From Bathymodiolus japonicus methanotrophic gill symbiont (GTDB lineage: Bacteria; Pseudomonadota; Gammaproteobacteria; Methylococcales; Methylomonadaceae), in the NCBI RefSeq assembly GCF_019721995.1, contig NZ_BLYC01000007.1:62001-126000 (forward strand): a stretch of 64,000 nt of DNA, read 5' to 3'. This document shows, piece by piece, positions 9,120-20,103 of this stretch. The position numbers and the translations under genes were made by a program. Positions within the stretch are counted from its first letter, which is position 1. The number at the start of each line of letters is the position of its first letter. Below the pieces are notes generated by a model. The model searched no databases. It saw nothing but the letters and a program-made list of their open reading frames with translations, and had not been told where the DNA came from.

Positions 9120-10664
9120 TGGAAACCACCGATTTCACGCATAAAGGCTTCTAACTTACGTGTAGTCTCTTTTGCACTGTAGTTAGGAACATTAGGCTCG
9201 CCATAAATACCCACATCGACAAAAATTTGCTCATTTGGTAAGGGATTCACCATGCCGCGTATGGGTGTATCAAATATGCGCATAGGGCAGAGCCATAACG
9301 GATAAAATTCGACTTGCTGATGGAAGTAACTCAGGGACTTGTCCAGTGTGCTGATCGGTAGTAAGAAGTCCTGATCCATATGATGGGTATCATATAGTTC
9401 ATGTATGGCCTCTGTTTCAGTCAGCTTGATTAATGAAATGTCAGGCGGTGACATCCAGCCTAACAGATAGCGAAACCAAGGGCTATTGCCAAAGGGGATA
9501 ATCTGCTCCATCTCCCAGAAAAAAGAACGGGTATGACGGTGATAATAGTGACGTAAGGGAATATATTCTTCCTGCTCCTGTCTTTGCTTTAGAATGCTGC
9601 GTACATGCTCGTAAAACCAGGGTTTCCAGAAGTTATTCAGTGCATTTCTGGTTTTGCCAGCAGGGACTTTATCGGCAAAGTTGCCCAGCATTAATACGCC
9701 TTCCTGCTCAGAATACATCAGGCCTTCAATAAAATCATAAGCCTCATCAAAGGATTTCAAAGATTCTTCGGTAAAACGATCTACCATCGCTTGTTTGCTA
9801 GTATATGGAATATATCTTAGCTGTACAAAGTCCTTACTGGGTACAATTTTTATTTCCGCACAGACTAAAAAGCCTAGTGAACCGTATGACCAGGGAATTG
9901 CATAATAGAGTTCGCTATTTTCATCTTTAGAGCACTTAACCAACTCCCCATCTGCAGTAACGATTTCCAGACTTACGCAAATATGCTGGAATAGTCCATA
10001 TTTATGCGAACTAGCCTCGATACCGAAGCCATTAATCAGGCCGCCGACGGTTAAGGCATCCAATTCGGGGACTACGGCTAAAGACAGCCCCAACGGCTTG
10101 AGCATTGCTGAAATCTGTCCCATATTCGCCATGGGTTCAACGCGTACTGTGCCTTTTTCCTCATCGATATCCAGGATATCCATTAAGCTGACATCAACCT
10201 GGTAATGGGTCTTTTTATAATTACCCTGCTTTAATGACATTGCCTGCCAGCCTGGCCGGGCAGTACACATAGGGATATTGCCGCCAGTTATTTTGTGCCA
10301 GTCTTTGACTTGTTGCTGCACTTTTTTTACTTTGTCATCATGCTTTTCCGGCGCACTATTTAACCAGAAAACTAAGCGGTTGCGAGTGCCCATATAGGCT
10401 TTAAAAATAAGTGAGGCAGGCAGTACGAAAAGCACAACAAAAATCCCGCGATATTTGATTAAAAAGTCCAGCATGATTAAATCCCGGTTATGGTTATTTG
10501 AAATTAATTAGGAGCGCGCACGGAATAAATTGAGCATCTGGCGCAGTATTTTTATTCGTATTCAAGGCACATAGCCAGCTACGTAAGTGCGCCTATAATG
10601 CAGAAGACAGATAAAAAGACAAGCCAATTGTTTCAGTTATTCCATGCACATTCTTTAGCAAGCA

Positions 10665-10924
10665 CAGGCGCGCCATGCTACCTCACGAAATTCCGGGACT
10701 CCTGTCGCCGTAATTCGTTCACCTACGCAGCGAATAGGAGATGCTCCAGCCGCCCTGCGTCCGCCACAGACTGAGCACAAAGCAGCTCAGTCATGGCTAC
10801 CACAAATGGCTCTACGGCTATTCGGGATAAAATTTTAGCCTCCCTCGCGCGCTATCGCGCACTTCGGATTGGCAAATTCCCCTGCGCCTTCTGGAGACTA
10901 TCAGCCCGTCCGAGGCTGACAGCG
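10665..10924 (+). repeat. CAGCG element type B (260 bp), copy 4, intergenic
   Basis: It lies in the 511-bp gap between the sterol reductase start (10474) and the GGDEF protein stop (10986). Small differences from other B copies (CAAATTCCCC, GTCCGAGGCTG) show modest divergence. I see nothing else definite in the rest of this gap (10475-10664 and 10925-10985). Confidence 0.92.
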
Positions 10925-10985
10925 AGGGTAAATGTCCTTTAGCCAATAATGTACAGCTAAAGCCTAGATTTTAATAAATGTTGGA

Positions 10986-12959
10986 TTATACAATAACTAC
11001 GCAATTACGCCACTGTTGTTTTGCCTGATACATTGCAGTATCGGCGGCGCTAATGATTTTTTCATAGCTATTAAATTCTTGATGAAACAGGCTGATACCA
11101 ACACTAATGGTAATCTCGTGGCCAAGAAATTGCCGGCTAAGGGTTTTTCCCTGTTGTTCTACTTCCAGCCTGATGCGTTCTGCATAGCTGTATACCCCTT
11201 TTTTGTCTGTGCTTTGCAATACAAATACAAATTCATCTCCCCCATAACGGCCGATAAAATCACCCGGGCGGGTCAGCGAGCGCATGATCTGGGCTACCAT
11301 AACAAGGGCTTCATCACCTACCTGGTGACCGCAGCTATCATTAAATTGCTTAAAGAAATCAATATCAATAAACCCGACTGCAATTTGACTAAGTTGAGAA
11401 ATATCCTGACGAAATAAGTTGCTTAAGAACTCGCTTAGCTTGCGACTATTTGATAGACCGGTTAGGGAATCGAGCTCCGCCCGGTTGCGCTCTAATATAA
11501 AAGATTGCGCATTTGCCAGCGCTATGCCTAATTCATGGATAATGGGCGCAATATACGTGATGCACTGTGGATCCATTAATCGGCAGCTTAGATGGTTGTC
11601 CGCATAAAGCAGGGCAACAAGTCGGTCATTGCTGACAATAGGCAGCAGCAGAAATTCATCAACTTTAAATGGTTCCAGCAGTATTTTATTTTCCGGGTGG
11701 TTACTGTTAATAATAACCGCTTTGCGTTCACGTAAATTGCCTAACAGTGTATTGGGCAATACATCCATCGGAATGTTAAAGTGTTGTAATGAGCTGTCTT
11801 TTAGTGATGCAGGCCAGTTATAGGTGGTTTCCAGATTGCGCTGCTTAGGGTTAATATTGAGCATGATTAAGCGCTCAAAATGAAAATATTGCTGAATAGC
11901 CGCAAGGGTCGCAGGGATGATTTCATCAGGGTCCAGACTTTTATGCGGTATGGTCAAGCTCTTGACAGATATATTGCCGGGTAATGAGTTAGTGTGTTGA
12001 ACGTGCCAACTGCAATGAATGGCAGTTTCAACTAATGAAGCGCGTATTTTATATAGGTTAGGCGATTTGATACCAAACATTGCACAGGTATTTTGCATTT
12101 CATTATCAACTATATTCAATAATTCTTTAATATCTATGGTTTCAATATCAAACTGGTTTAATACTTCCGGGTGCAATAGCGGTGAGTACTTTGCAGTAGT
12201 AGAACCTATGCCCTGTACGCTGGCTATATAATTGGCCAGGCTGATAATGGCGATTTCCAGCTTGCAGTCGGCAAAATGGCTATGATCGTCAGGCATCGTG
12301 TGATGACAATAAACGCCCGCAGTGATAGGTTTGGGGATCTTCCACTGCTGACAGAAAACAAAGCCTATTTCTGCATGATTTAAACCAAAAAAACTCTGCT
12401 CACTTTGTAGGGATAGATCTAGGCCGTCGCGACCGTGGCGAATAAAGTCGCTATAGTTATTTTTAGCATGTGTCTCCAGAATTATTTTTCCAATATCATG
12501 TAGTAAGCCAGCGCTGTACATTAAATCAGGGTCTTTATAATTTAAGCTAGTTGCGATAGTACGTGCAAGTGTCGCGACGAATAGGCAGTGATGCCAGAAG
12601 AACAGCTGATCAAAGTCGAAATTTGCCTTGTGGTAAATCAGTTTATTGTAAATCAGCTGGTTTAAGGCAATTTGCCTGACTCCAGAATCCCCTAAAATTA
12701 AAATTGCCTGCTTAATAGACTTTATTTTTTGATAGTGTAAAAGTACTACTGAATTTACATTACTCAGTACTTTTTCTGCAAGTGCCGGCTCACTGCTAAT
12801 TAAAGTAGATAATTCGGCTGCACGGTTAGTATTGTCACGGTTTAAGCGTAATAGTTTAATAGCCAGGAGGGGGATTACCTGCAAGTGATCAACGTCATGC
12901 TTCAAGATGGAGCTTGTCGTTTGATGAAGCGCTATATGAGGGTTGATATTTTTGCTCAT
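10986..12959 (-). CDS. HDOD-GAF-GGDEF signalling protein (probable diguanylate cyclase)
   Basis: A 657-residue cytoplasmic regulator. Residues about 20-220 form an HDOD domain with an HD-like LLHDIGK motif. Residues about 330-490 are GAF-like with FERLIMLNIN and LLYADNHL strands. Residues about 500-657 form a GGDEF domain with an intact RYGGDEFVFVL active site and DIDFFKQFND metal-binding motif. GGDEF domains of this type make cyclic di-GMP from two GTP molecules. HDOD domains mediate protein contacts in stress and motility control, so signal input probably comes through HDOD and GAF. There is no membrane segment and no obvious operon partner. Start chosen at MSKNINPH. Confidence 0.92.
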   Translation of the reverse strand: MSKNINPHIALHQTTSSILKHDVDHLQVIPLLAIKLLRLNRDNTNRAAELSTLISSEPALAEKVLSNVNSVVLLHYQKIKSIKQAILILGDSGVRQIALNQLIYNKLIYHKANFDFDQLFFWHHCLFVATLARTIATSLNYKDPDLMYSAGLLHDIGKIILETHAKNNYSDFIRHGRDGLDLSLQSEQSFFGLNHAEIGFVFCQQWKIPKPITAGVYCHHTMPDDHSHFADCKLEIAIISLANYIASVQGIGSTTAKYSPLLHPEVLNQFDIETIDIKELLNIVDNEMQNTCAMFGIKSPNLYKIRASLVETAIHCSWHVQHTNSLPGNISVKSLTIPHKSLDPDEIIPATLAAIQQYFHFERLIMLNINPKQRNLETTYNWPASLKDSSLQHFNIPMDVLPNTLLGNLRERKAVIINSNHPENKILLEPFKVDEFLLLPIVSNDRLVALLYADNHLSCRLMDPQCITYIAPIIHELGIALANAQSFILERNRAELDSLTGLSNSRKLSEFLSNLFRQDISQLSQIAVGFIDIDFFKQFNDSCGHQVGDEALVMVAQIMRSLTRPGDFIGRYGGDEFVFVLQSTDKKGVYSYAERIRLEVEQQGKTLSRQFLGHEITISVGISLFHQEFNSYEKIISAADTAMYQAKQQWRNCVVIV

Positions 12960-13068
12960 GATCAGTGCAGAAGTAACTGGATTATGCTCAGTTTATCCTA
13001 GAAACCGCCGGTGAGCACTGAGTTTTTGGAAAATCTGTACATGAAAAATCAGCACAGCTAGCAAACAA

Positions 13069-13188
13069 AAGAATGACATCTTTTTGAAAGTGAGCGCCTT
13101 TGAAGCTGAGCATGTGATCCACCTTTTATTGAAATTGAGAATTATGATAGCAGATAACGTCGGGAAGGGGGATTTATGCGACAGAACC
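13069..13188 (-). mobile_element. IS6-family left-end fragment (120 bp)
   Basis: Reverse complement of the left 120 bp of the IS6 element: inverted repeat ending GCGACAGAACC (13178-13188) plus the codons for MLSFKGAHFQKDVIL. Truncated at 13069. Confidence 0.85.
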
Positions 13189-13238
13189 CTCTAAGACGCA
13201 TTAAACACCATCACGTAGATAAGGCAAGCATTTAATCC

Positions 13239-13733
13239 ATGACCGTTAGCACACAAAAACAAAATATGACCGCTTTAAATGATTTACTCACTAATTACCG
13301 TAAAGTATCAAAGTCAGAAAGAGAAAAAGGCACATATTTTGAAGAGCTGAAGTTTCCCAATTATTGAGTAGCTGAAATACACAATGCTGGTGTATCGAGG
13401 TTTATTTTAGGTGGTTTTGCCATGTTTATAGCAAACCCCTACTTAATTCCCCTTAGGCAATAGCATTTGAAACGAATGAAAAGACTATTTTTTTCATATA
13501 GTTGTAGCATAGTTTCAATTTTACCATAAATAATTATTGGGAAACTTCAGTTGAAGAGCTAATTCGTACTTATTTCCGTCATGAAGCCAGTTATAAGGAT
13601 TTATATAGTGATGTATGGTTGTATTCAGATTGGGCAGGTGAGCGCGGTCTATGTAAGACTGATACAGGTATCGACTTAGTTGCAAAAACCAGAGATACAA
13701 ATGAATATCATGCCATCCAATGTAAGTTTTATT
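13239..13733 (+). pseudogene. Restriction-type helicase (Mrr-like N-terminal domain), split by MITE-D and truncated
   Basis: Starting MTVSTQKQNMTALNDLL, the frame gives KSEREKGTYFEE, is cut by MITE-D (13347-13550 with TTGAAGAG duplicated), and resumes LIRTYFRHEASYKDLYSDVW then GIDLVAKTRDTNEYHAIQCK. This matches the N-terminal Mrr/endonuclease-like domain of large DEAD/DEAH predicted helicases found in single-chain restriction systems. D in GIDLVA and QCK look like the D...QxK nuclease residues. The helicase and remaining domains, usually well over 1000 residues, are absent: the gene stops at a type A element whose other side is an Rhs gene. It is a dead defence-gene remnant. Confidence 0.78.
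13347..13550 (-). repeat. MITE-D (204 bp), reverse copy with clear 8-bp duplication
   Basis: Inverted repeats CTGAAGTTTCCCAAT at both ends and an 8-bp direct duplication TTGAAGAG on both sides (13339-13346, 13551-13558). Removing the element and one duplication restores the helicase frame. It has no coding capacity and is a non-autonomous element. Confidence 0.92.
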
Positions 13734-14027
13734 CGGGGAGTCGCTATTTTTGCGAAAGCTTGTTTTGGGCATCCCAGCCCAAGCAAGCAGCAAAAACTTA
13801 ACGCGACCACTTATGCCTCCGGCGGCCCCGATTCGTCCTCGTCACCTCGTCCCGACCCAACAAGGGGTCGGAACATAGGCTCCAAATGACTTGACGCCGT
13901 GTCGGATGGCCTTTTATTTTGTCTCCACCTTCGCTAACGCTCAGACTCCGACAAAACAACGGCCCTACGGCTATCGCGGACTAAAAATCTTCACTTCGCT
14001 AAAGCTCCGTTTCCAGGATTTTCAGCG
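13734..14027 (+). repeat. CAGCG element type A (294 bp), copy 4, at a helicase/Rhs junction
   Basis: The left neighbour is the truncated restriction helicase and the right neighbour the truncated 3' end of rhs; neither gene continues on the other side. This is best explained by recombination between two A copies, one in each gene, deleting everything between them. Confidence 0.88.
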
Positions 14028-15380
14028 ACCGAAGCTATATCAATGCCATAATCTATAACATTATCAACGATATTTTCGAAGCTACTTCCTGAAGAAAAAT
14101 AATTCTGATCCTCTGTATAACTAGGCGTATAGGCACTGCTATTAACACTAGTCCCATAAGGATCAGAGTAGTTAATCGGGCTATTAACCGCATAAGCATA
14201 TTTATTAATTCCATCAATAAACCCTTTAGGGTCTTGCTGAGTAAATCGACCTGTTTGAGGTTGGTAGTATCTGGTTCGGTAGTAGATTAAGCCAGTGTTG
14301 TTAGGCTCTCTACCTTGGTAGCCGTATTGGGGTGTTTTGGTGGTGCTTTGGTTTTTAGTGTTTCCCCAGCTGTCGTATTGTTGGTAGCTAGTTAAACTCC
14401 CTTGTTGGTCGGTGGTGCCGAGGATGTTGTTGTGTGCACCTTGTAGGTAATAGGTGGTTTGTTCTGTTTCGTTGTATCTGCTGAGCGGTTGGTCTAGGCC
14501 TAGCTGGACGTATCTGTAATGTGGGTTGGTGCTGTCTCTGGTGGTGTATTGGGCATAGATATTGTCGCCATTGTAGTGGTATCTTGTTTTGTTGGGGTTG
14601 TTGGGGCTATTTTCGCCGATAATTTTTTCTATTCTTCGACCTTGGCTGTCATATTTGTAGTGTTCGGTGGGAATACCTGTTTTATTGACTTGGATTAGTT
14701 CTTGGTCGGCATTATAGATTAACTCTATTTCGGTGCTTCCTGTACAGTCGTTTGTTGTGGTATTTCGGGTAACGCTGGTGCCTTGGCAGTCTTTAATCTG
14801 GTTGCCGTTGCCGTCGTAGATAAAGGCTTGTTTGAGGGTGCCTGTGGATGTGGTGCTTCTGATTTCTATCAGTTGGTTTGTTGCATCGTGGATTGATATT
14901 TCTGTGCTTTCTGTCCCTGTACTGATGCCTGTTGTTTGTTGGGTTCTATTGCCGAATGCGTCATAGCGCCAGTTTTGTTTTGTGGCGGGACGTTGGTTGT
15001 CTGCTTGTGTCAGTCTGCCCAGTGGATCATATAGGTAATCGGTAGTTTCTGTCGTATTGTTTAGGGTTTCTATTTTTTGTTTTATTCTACCTAATGGGTC
15101 AATTTGGTAGTGTTGCTCGAGTATTGGATTGCCGCTGCCTGTGTTTTTGACTAAATGGCTTTTTAGGCTGTCGTCTGCACGATAGCTGTAGCTTTGGCTG
15201 ATGTGGTTGGGGTTGCTTTGTTGGGTTAGCCTGCCGCCGGCATCATAGGTAAATTGAGTGCTGTCCCATAAAGTGGTGAGTCGGCCTGTGGGGTCGTAGC
15301 GGTAGTCGGTTTCTTGGCCTTGGTTGTCGGTTAGGCGGTCGAGTAGTCCACCTGGGCTGTATTTATAATGCAGGGATTTG

Positions 15381-15660
15381 CAGGCGCGCCATGCTACCTC
15401 ACGAAATTCCGGGACTCCTGTCGCCATAATTCGTTCACCTACGCAGCGGATGGGAGATGCCCTGAACGCCCTGCGTCCGCAACGACTACGCACAAAAGCC
15501 GCTTCGTCATTACTACCTCACTGGCTGGACGGCTATTCGGAATGCAATTCTTGCTCCTCTCGCGTGCTGCTAGAACACGTCGAATCAGCGAATTGCCCTG
15601 TCGCCTATCAGGGACTAAAAATCACCACTTCGCTAAGCTCCGTTTCCATGATTTTCAGCG
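15381..15660 (+). repeat. CAGCG element type C (280 bp), copy 2, in rhs
   Basis: L2 and R1 ends intact; antisense to rhs. Flanks GGGATTTG and GCGGTGGC. Confidence 0.92.
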
Positions 15661-16786
15661 GCGGTGGCTTGGCCTGTTTCTGCTGTCCAGCTTTGTCTTG
15701 CGTCATAGCTGCTTTTTAGGCGGTGGCTTGCATCGTATTCATAGTTGTTGATGCTGTGCTTGTCTTGTGCCTGAGTGATTTTCCCTAGCGCGTTATAGTC
15801 GTAGCTGTTTGTTCCTGCGCTGTTGTTTTTTTGTTTGAGCAGGTTGCCTTGTTGCCATTGGTAGCTAGTGATGTCGTTGTTGCCATCTTTGCTTTGGCTA
15901 AGCTGGTTGTGGTTGTTGTACTGATATGTGTGGCTTCTGTTGAGTGCGTCGGTGCTTTGTGTGAGTCAATTAAAGTCATCGTAGTCTTGTTGTTTCTGTA
16001 GGCTGGTTTGATCCTGTTTTCTCTCGGCTGGATCGGTTGTATAACCTGCGTAAATATCAGTTTGTTGCCCTAATAGATTGTAGTGATAAAGGGTTACGGG
16101 GTAGATCGTTTGATTATAGGTGACTGAGTCTAGGTTATTATCCAGATAGCCGGGCTGAACGATTCTGATGGCTCTGCCTGCGGCATCGTATTCGGTTGTG
16201 GTGCTGTGGCCTTCGTGGTCTATATATTTGCTAACTTGTCCTGTGGGGGTGTAGTGGTATTCACTAACTCGGTTGAGGGCGTCATATTTTCTATATAGGC
16301 GGCCGTTGTCACTAGCACCGTAGTATTCATAACGCTGTGTATTGCCGTTGGGGTCGGTAATGCTTTGGATTATTCCCAGGGCATCCAGTTTTCGGGTGAC
16401 TTGGTGCTGTCCTTTATCTTCTGCACTCGTCCAGTGGCCGCGTTGGTCGTAGTCTAGTGTGAGCGTGTAGTTGTCGGGGTCGGTGATTTTTATCAGGTTG
16501 CCACTACGGTCGTACTGGTACTGGCTAGTCTCTCCGCCGGCATCAATGCTTTGGCTGAGTCTTCCCGCTTGATCATAGCGGTATTGTTTGCTGTCGTGCT
16601 GGGTGTTGCCTATCAGCAGCTGTCTTTGTAGCAGTTGGTTGTCTTGGTTGTAGGTATAGCTGTGGAGTTGCCCTTGGTTGTCGCTGCTTTGGGTGCTTCT
16701 ATTGTTGCTGTCGTAATGAGTTTTGGTTGGGTACCAACTGGCATCAATACCTTGTGTTTTCCTACCCAGGGTATCGTAGATAACAG

Positions 16787-17080
16787 CGGGGAGTCGCTAT
16801 TTTTGCGAAAGCTTGTTTTGGGCATCCCAGCCCAAGCAAGCAGCAAAAACTTAACGCGACCACTTATGCCTCCGGCGGCCCCGATTCGTCCTCGTCACCT
16901 CGTCCCGACCCAACAAGGGGTCGGAACATAGGCTCCAAATGACTTGACGCCGTGTCGGATGGCCTTTTATTTTGTCTCCACCTTCGCTAACGCTCAGACT
17001 CCGACAAAACAACGGCCCTACGGCTATCGCGGACTAAAAATCTTCACTTCGCTTAGGCTACGTTTCCCTGATTTTCAGCG
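16787..17080 (+). repeat. CAGCG element type A (294 bp), copy 5, in rhs
   Basis: Antisense to rhs. Removing 294 bases plus one base at the L1 side rejoins the frame as CQTAT-VIYDTLGRK, a normal YD-repeat transition. Confidence 0.92.
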
Positions 17081-17742
17081 GTAGCGGTTTGGCATTCTTG
17101 TTTGTCTGTAGTGTTATCTTCATTCAGATCAGCGGCACCACAGCGGCTAATATTTATTAGATAAAGCGCGTTACTGTCATAAGTTTTTCTGACAATAGGG
17201 CCTAAGGGTAGTGTCCCGCTTTCTTCTATTAATGATTTAATTTGCTGGATTTGAATATTATTGCCGTATCTGTCGTATTCAAAGCGTGTCCAGCTAAGAA
17301 CATCGGTTTCTATCGGGGTGTAGGGAGTTTTATTGGTTTCTGGATCTCGGTCTATGCCTGCTTTTAATTTGATACTGTCGGTCAAGTTGCCTTGGCTGTC
17401 GTATTGCATCAGATTGATATTGCCGCGGGCATCTTGTACTTTTTGTGCTTGATGATAAGTGTTGTAAAAACCGTACTGAATAGTATCACCAGAGGGCTGG
17501 GTGATTTTTATTAAGTCACCGGTTCCGTTACTGTTGTATTCATATTGGGTTTTTAATCCGCCTTTATTAGTATGCGCCAATCGGTTTAACGGTTCTGCAG
17601 GATCATATTCAAAGGTTTCTGTGGCACCATCAGCATCCACAATCTTAACTGGGTTTCCATATTCATCGAAGAAGTGATGTGTAGCGTACCCGCGCTCGTC
17701 TGTGACGACCGTTTCACGACGAAAGTTATTGTAATTAAATCG

Positions 17743-18002
17743 CAGGCGCGCCATGCTACCTCACGAAATTCCGGGACTCCTGTCGCCGTAATTCGTTCAC
17801 CTACGCAGCGAATAGGAGATGCTCCAGCCGCCCTGCGTCCGCCACAGACTGAGCACAAAGCAGCTCAGTCATGGCTACCACAAATGGCTCTACGGCTATT
17901 CGGGATAAAATTTTAGCCTCCCTCGCGCGCTATCGCGCACTTCGGATTGGCAAATTTCCCTGCGCCTTCTGGAGACTATCAGCCCGTCCGGGGCTGACAG
18001 CG
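17743..18002 (+). repeat. CAGCG element type B (260 bp), copy 5, in rhs
   Basis: Antisense to rhs. Removing exactly 260 bases rejoins HTDDLGGSI with RFNYNNFRRETVV in frame. Confidence 0.93.
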
Positions 18003-18969
18003 TATGCTGCCACCGAGATCGTCCGTATGTTTGAATACTTGGCCGTTGGCATAGTATTCAAAAGTCATACCTTTACCTTCGGCACTTTGTTTTCTTTTTA
18101 ATAGATGGGCTTTATTGTGACCGTCTGCTGCAGTGTAGTAATTGTAAATCAATGGAGCCATAGTTCCTTCCACTACCAAAGGGGGTTTGACTTCGATTAA
18201 ATCACCGGCTGTATTAATATTATAGTGCCATTGTCTACCACTAAAGTAAGTTAAACTTTCGATATAATGGCTACTTCCACCATTGGCATAAGCCAAGGTT
18301 AAACTACGGTTTAGATCATCACTGACACTAAGGAGTTTATCCTGATTGCTATTATTGTAATTAAGGGTGAGCTGGTTGTTATTTTTATCTTTTATGAATA
18401 ATAGCTTGGCTTTTTGATCATTTGTTGCGCCTGCATTTGAGGCAAAGGTGTAGGTCAGGCCATTTTTCTGGGTAATACTGTATTGGCCATTGCTTTCTCT
18501 TTTTAAAACAACATGTACGCCGACATCATTTTCAAAGTCGGGGCTGTTGGTGGGGACGGTTGCCCCAGGTAAAGAAAAAAACTTCTCGCCGCCAGAGCCA
18601 TCTACCCAGCTGACTTTTACGCGGTTGTCTGCGGTATCGTGGCCGTAGAATTTTAAAAACTGATTAAAGCTATGTGTCCAGCCGTAGCCTAGTGGGCTAT
18701 CTTCTGGGTCTTGGGAGTTGTAGGTTCGTTCAAAAACAAACGACAGGCCACCCCGGCCTGGGATGATCAGGTCTTGCTCGTTATGGTAGAAGTTTCCTGT
18801 GACTAGGTTAACTGGATCGCCGCTAAACACTTGATTAACGTTAAAACCCTTTGAGGCGGTGGTGGAGTTGTAAGGGATACCAGTGTTGACTATATGCTCA
18901 TTAACCACGGGTGGAATGTAGCTAACAGGGACATAACCTATATTTATATCTGGGTTGTAAATAACCGGA

Positions 18970-19249
18970 CAGGCGCGCCATGCTACCTCACGAAATTCCG
19001 GGACTCCTGTCGCCATAATTCGTTCACCTACGCAGCGGATGGGAGATGCCCTGAACGCCCTGCGTCCGCAACGACTACGCACAAAAGACGCTTCGTCATT
19101 ACTACCTCACTGGCTGGACGGCTATTCGGAATGCAATTCTTGCTCCTCTCGCGTGCTGCTAGCACACGTCGAATCAGCAAATTGCCCTGTCGCCTATCAG
19201 GGACTAAAAATCACCACTTCGCTAAGCTACGTTTCCATGATTTTCAGCG
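18970..19249 (+). repeat. CAGCG element type C (280 bp), copy 3, in rhs
   Basis: Antisense to rhs; separates the N-terminal region (ending LPRNASSP) from VIYNPDINIGY and the DUF6531 segment. Confidence 0.92.
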
Positions 19250-19936
19250 GGGGAAGAAGCATTTCTGGGGAGTGTGTATCCACCAGCATAGCCACCACTG
19301 ATAATATATCCAGCCTTAACAGCACCATCACCCTGACAATTATTACATTCAGCAACAAAAACCACCCCTTTCCAGCTATCATATAGAATCTGGCTTCTAG
19401 GTACCTTAACCGTGTAACCTTTATCAATATAATTGCTTTTTATACTATTGATCTGAGCAGTGCTGTAGTTTAATGAGGAATCGGTATTGGAGGTAAATTT
19501 ACTCTGCTCACTTTCCCAGTTACTACTTGTTAGTTGTAACTCTTCTATCCCTTGCTCATTAGCAAACTGTAATCCTCGCACAGACGATACTGCATCAAGT
19601 GCTGCATTTTCCTGCCAGATATAAGATTCATATGCCGATGCGGAATAACCTGAAAGCAAAAAGCTATCCCAATCTATTAGACCTGTAGTTAAATCAATAT
19701 TTCTAGTTTGTCCTCCTGGTATATCCACCAGCATACCCCCGCGATGAACGGCAAAGGGGATATCAAACAGATATTCGACTTTCATTTTTGTGGAGGTTAA
19801 GCCCATATGGCAACCACTGTCTCCTGTACCATTACTTAACAAGGCAATGGTTTTAGTAGAGTCACTCAGGTGCCGCATATATTGTAATCCGACAATATGT
19901 AAATATTCACCTTCCGTCTCATCCACATTGCTATTA

Positions 19937-20088
19937 CTCGATGTTCAAGTTTTCAGCTATAACTGGGCTAAGAAAAGTAAATTTTTCCGGCTTTGTTTTA
20001 TGAGTGATTGATTTACAATGATGTTGATGCTTTCTTTGTCAGTAAAATTATCAATAAAATCAGTCAGTTAAAAAACTTGAACATCGAG
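19937..20088. repeat. MITE-X (152 bp), copy 1, 5-bp duplication TATTA
   Basis: Ends CTCGATGTTCAAG and CTTGAACATCGAG are the same as those of IS-X, and the flanking 5 bases TATTA are duplicated. It has no coding capacity. Shared ends and duplication length indicate mobilisation by the IS-X transposase. Confidence 0.93.
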
Positions 20089-20103
20089 TATTAGGATTTC
20101 TAT

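Larger units (their letters stand above)
7431..10474 (-). pseudogene. DHCR24-like sterol C24(25)-reductase (FAD-dependent), split by IS-Y
   Basis: Homologue of 24-dehydrocholesterol reductase, a membrane-bound FAD enzyme that reduces the sterol side-chain double bond using NADPH. An N-terminal membrane segment (about residues 8-30) precedes a PCMH-type FAD-binding domain with the diagnostic block PELDALTVGGLINGFGIEAS followed by SSHKYGLFQHIC and YYAIPWSYGSLGFL. Residues 1-452 lie at 9120-10474. The last 48 residues ([20 protein letters not shown] onward) lie at 7431-7578, beyond a 1533-bp IS-Y with 8-bp duplications TGGAAACC. Removing the IS and one duplication gives a continuous 500-residue frame. 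The present frame ends with 10 residues encoded by the IS (462 in total). Whether that truncated protein works is unknown; the lost part is conserved in eukaryotic DHCR24. Confidence 0.9.
14028..19936 (-). pseudogene. Rhs/YD-repeat protein, truncated at both ends and broken by four CAGCG elements
   Basis: Minus-strand remnant of a very large Rhs-type cell-surface or toxin-delivery protein. From the 5' side: an N-terminal region (MDETEGEYLHIVGLQYMRH; upstream lost at a MITE-X), a DUF6531 segment (DPVNLVTGNFYHNEQDLIIP), long YD-repeat arrays, and the conserved Rhs core end (TRYYQPQTGRFTQQDPKGFI). About 40 residues of variable tip follow before truncation by a type A element. Four elements interrupt it: C (18970), B (17743), A (16787) and C (15381). 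Removing them rejoins the frame, for example LGGSI-RFNYNN. One in-frame TGA remains at 15966-15968, probably from CGA. The toxin tip and any immunity gene are lost. Confidence 0.88.

Noticed and set aside
10475-10664. A small gene or tRNA in the gap upstream of the sterol reductase
   Set aside because: No convincing start, codon pattern or cloverleaf was found. No tRNA or rRNA was recognised anywhere in the window.
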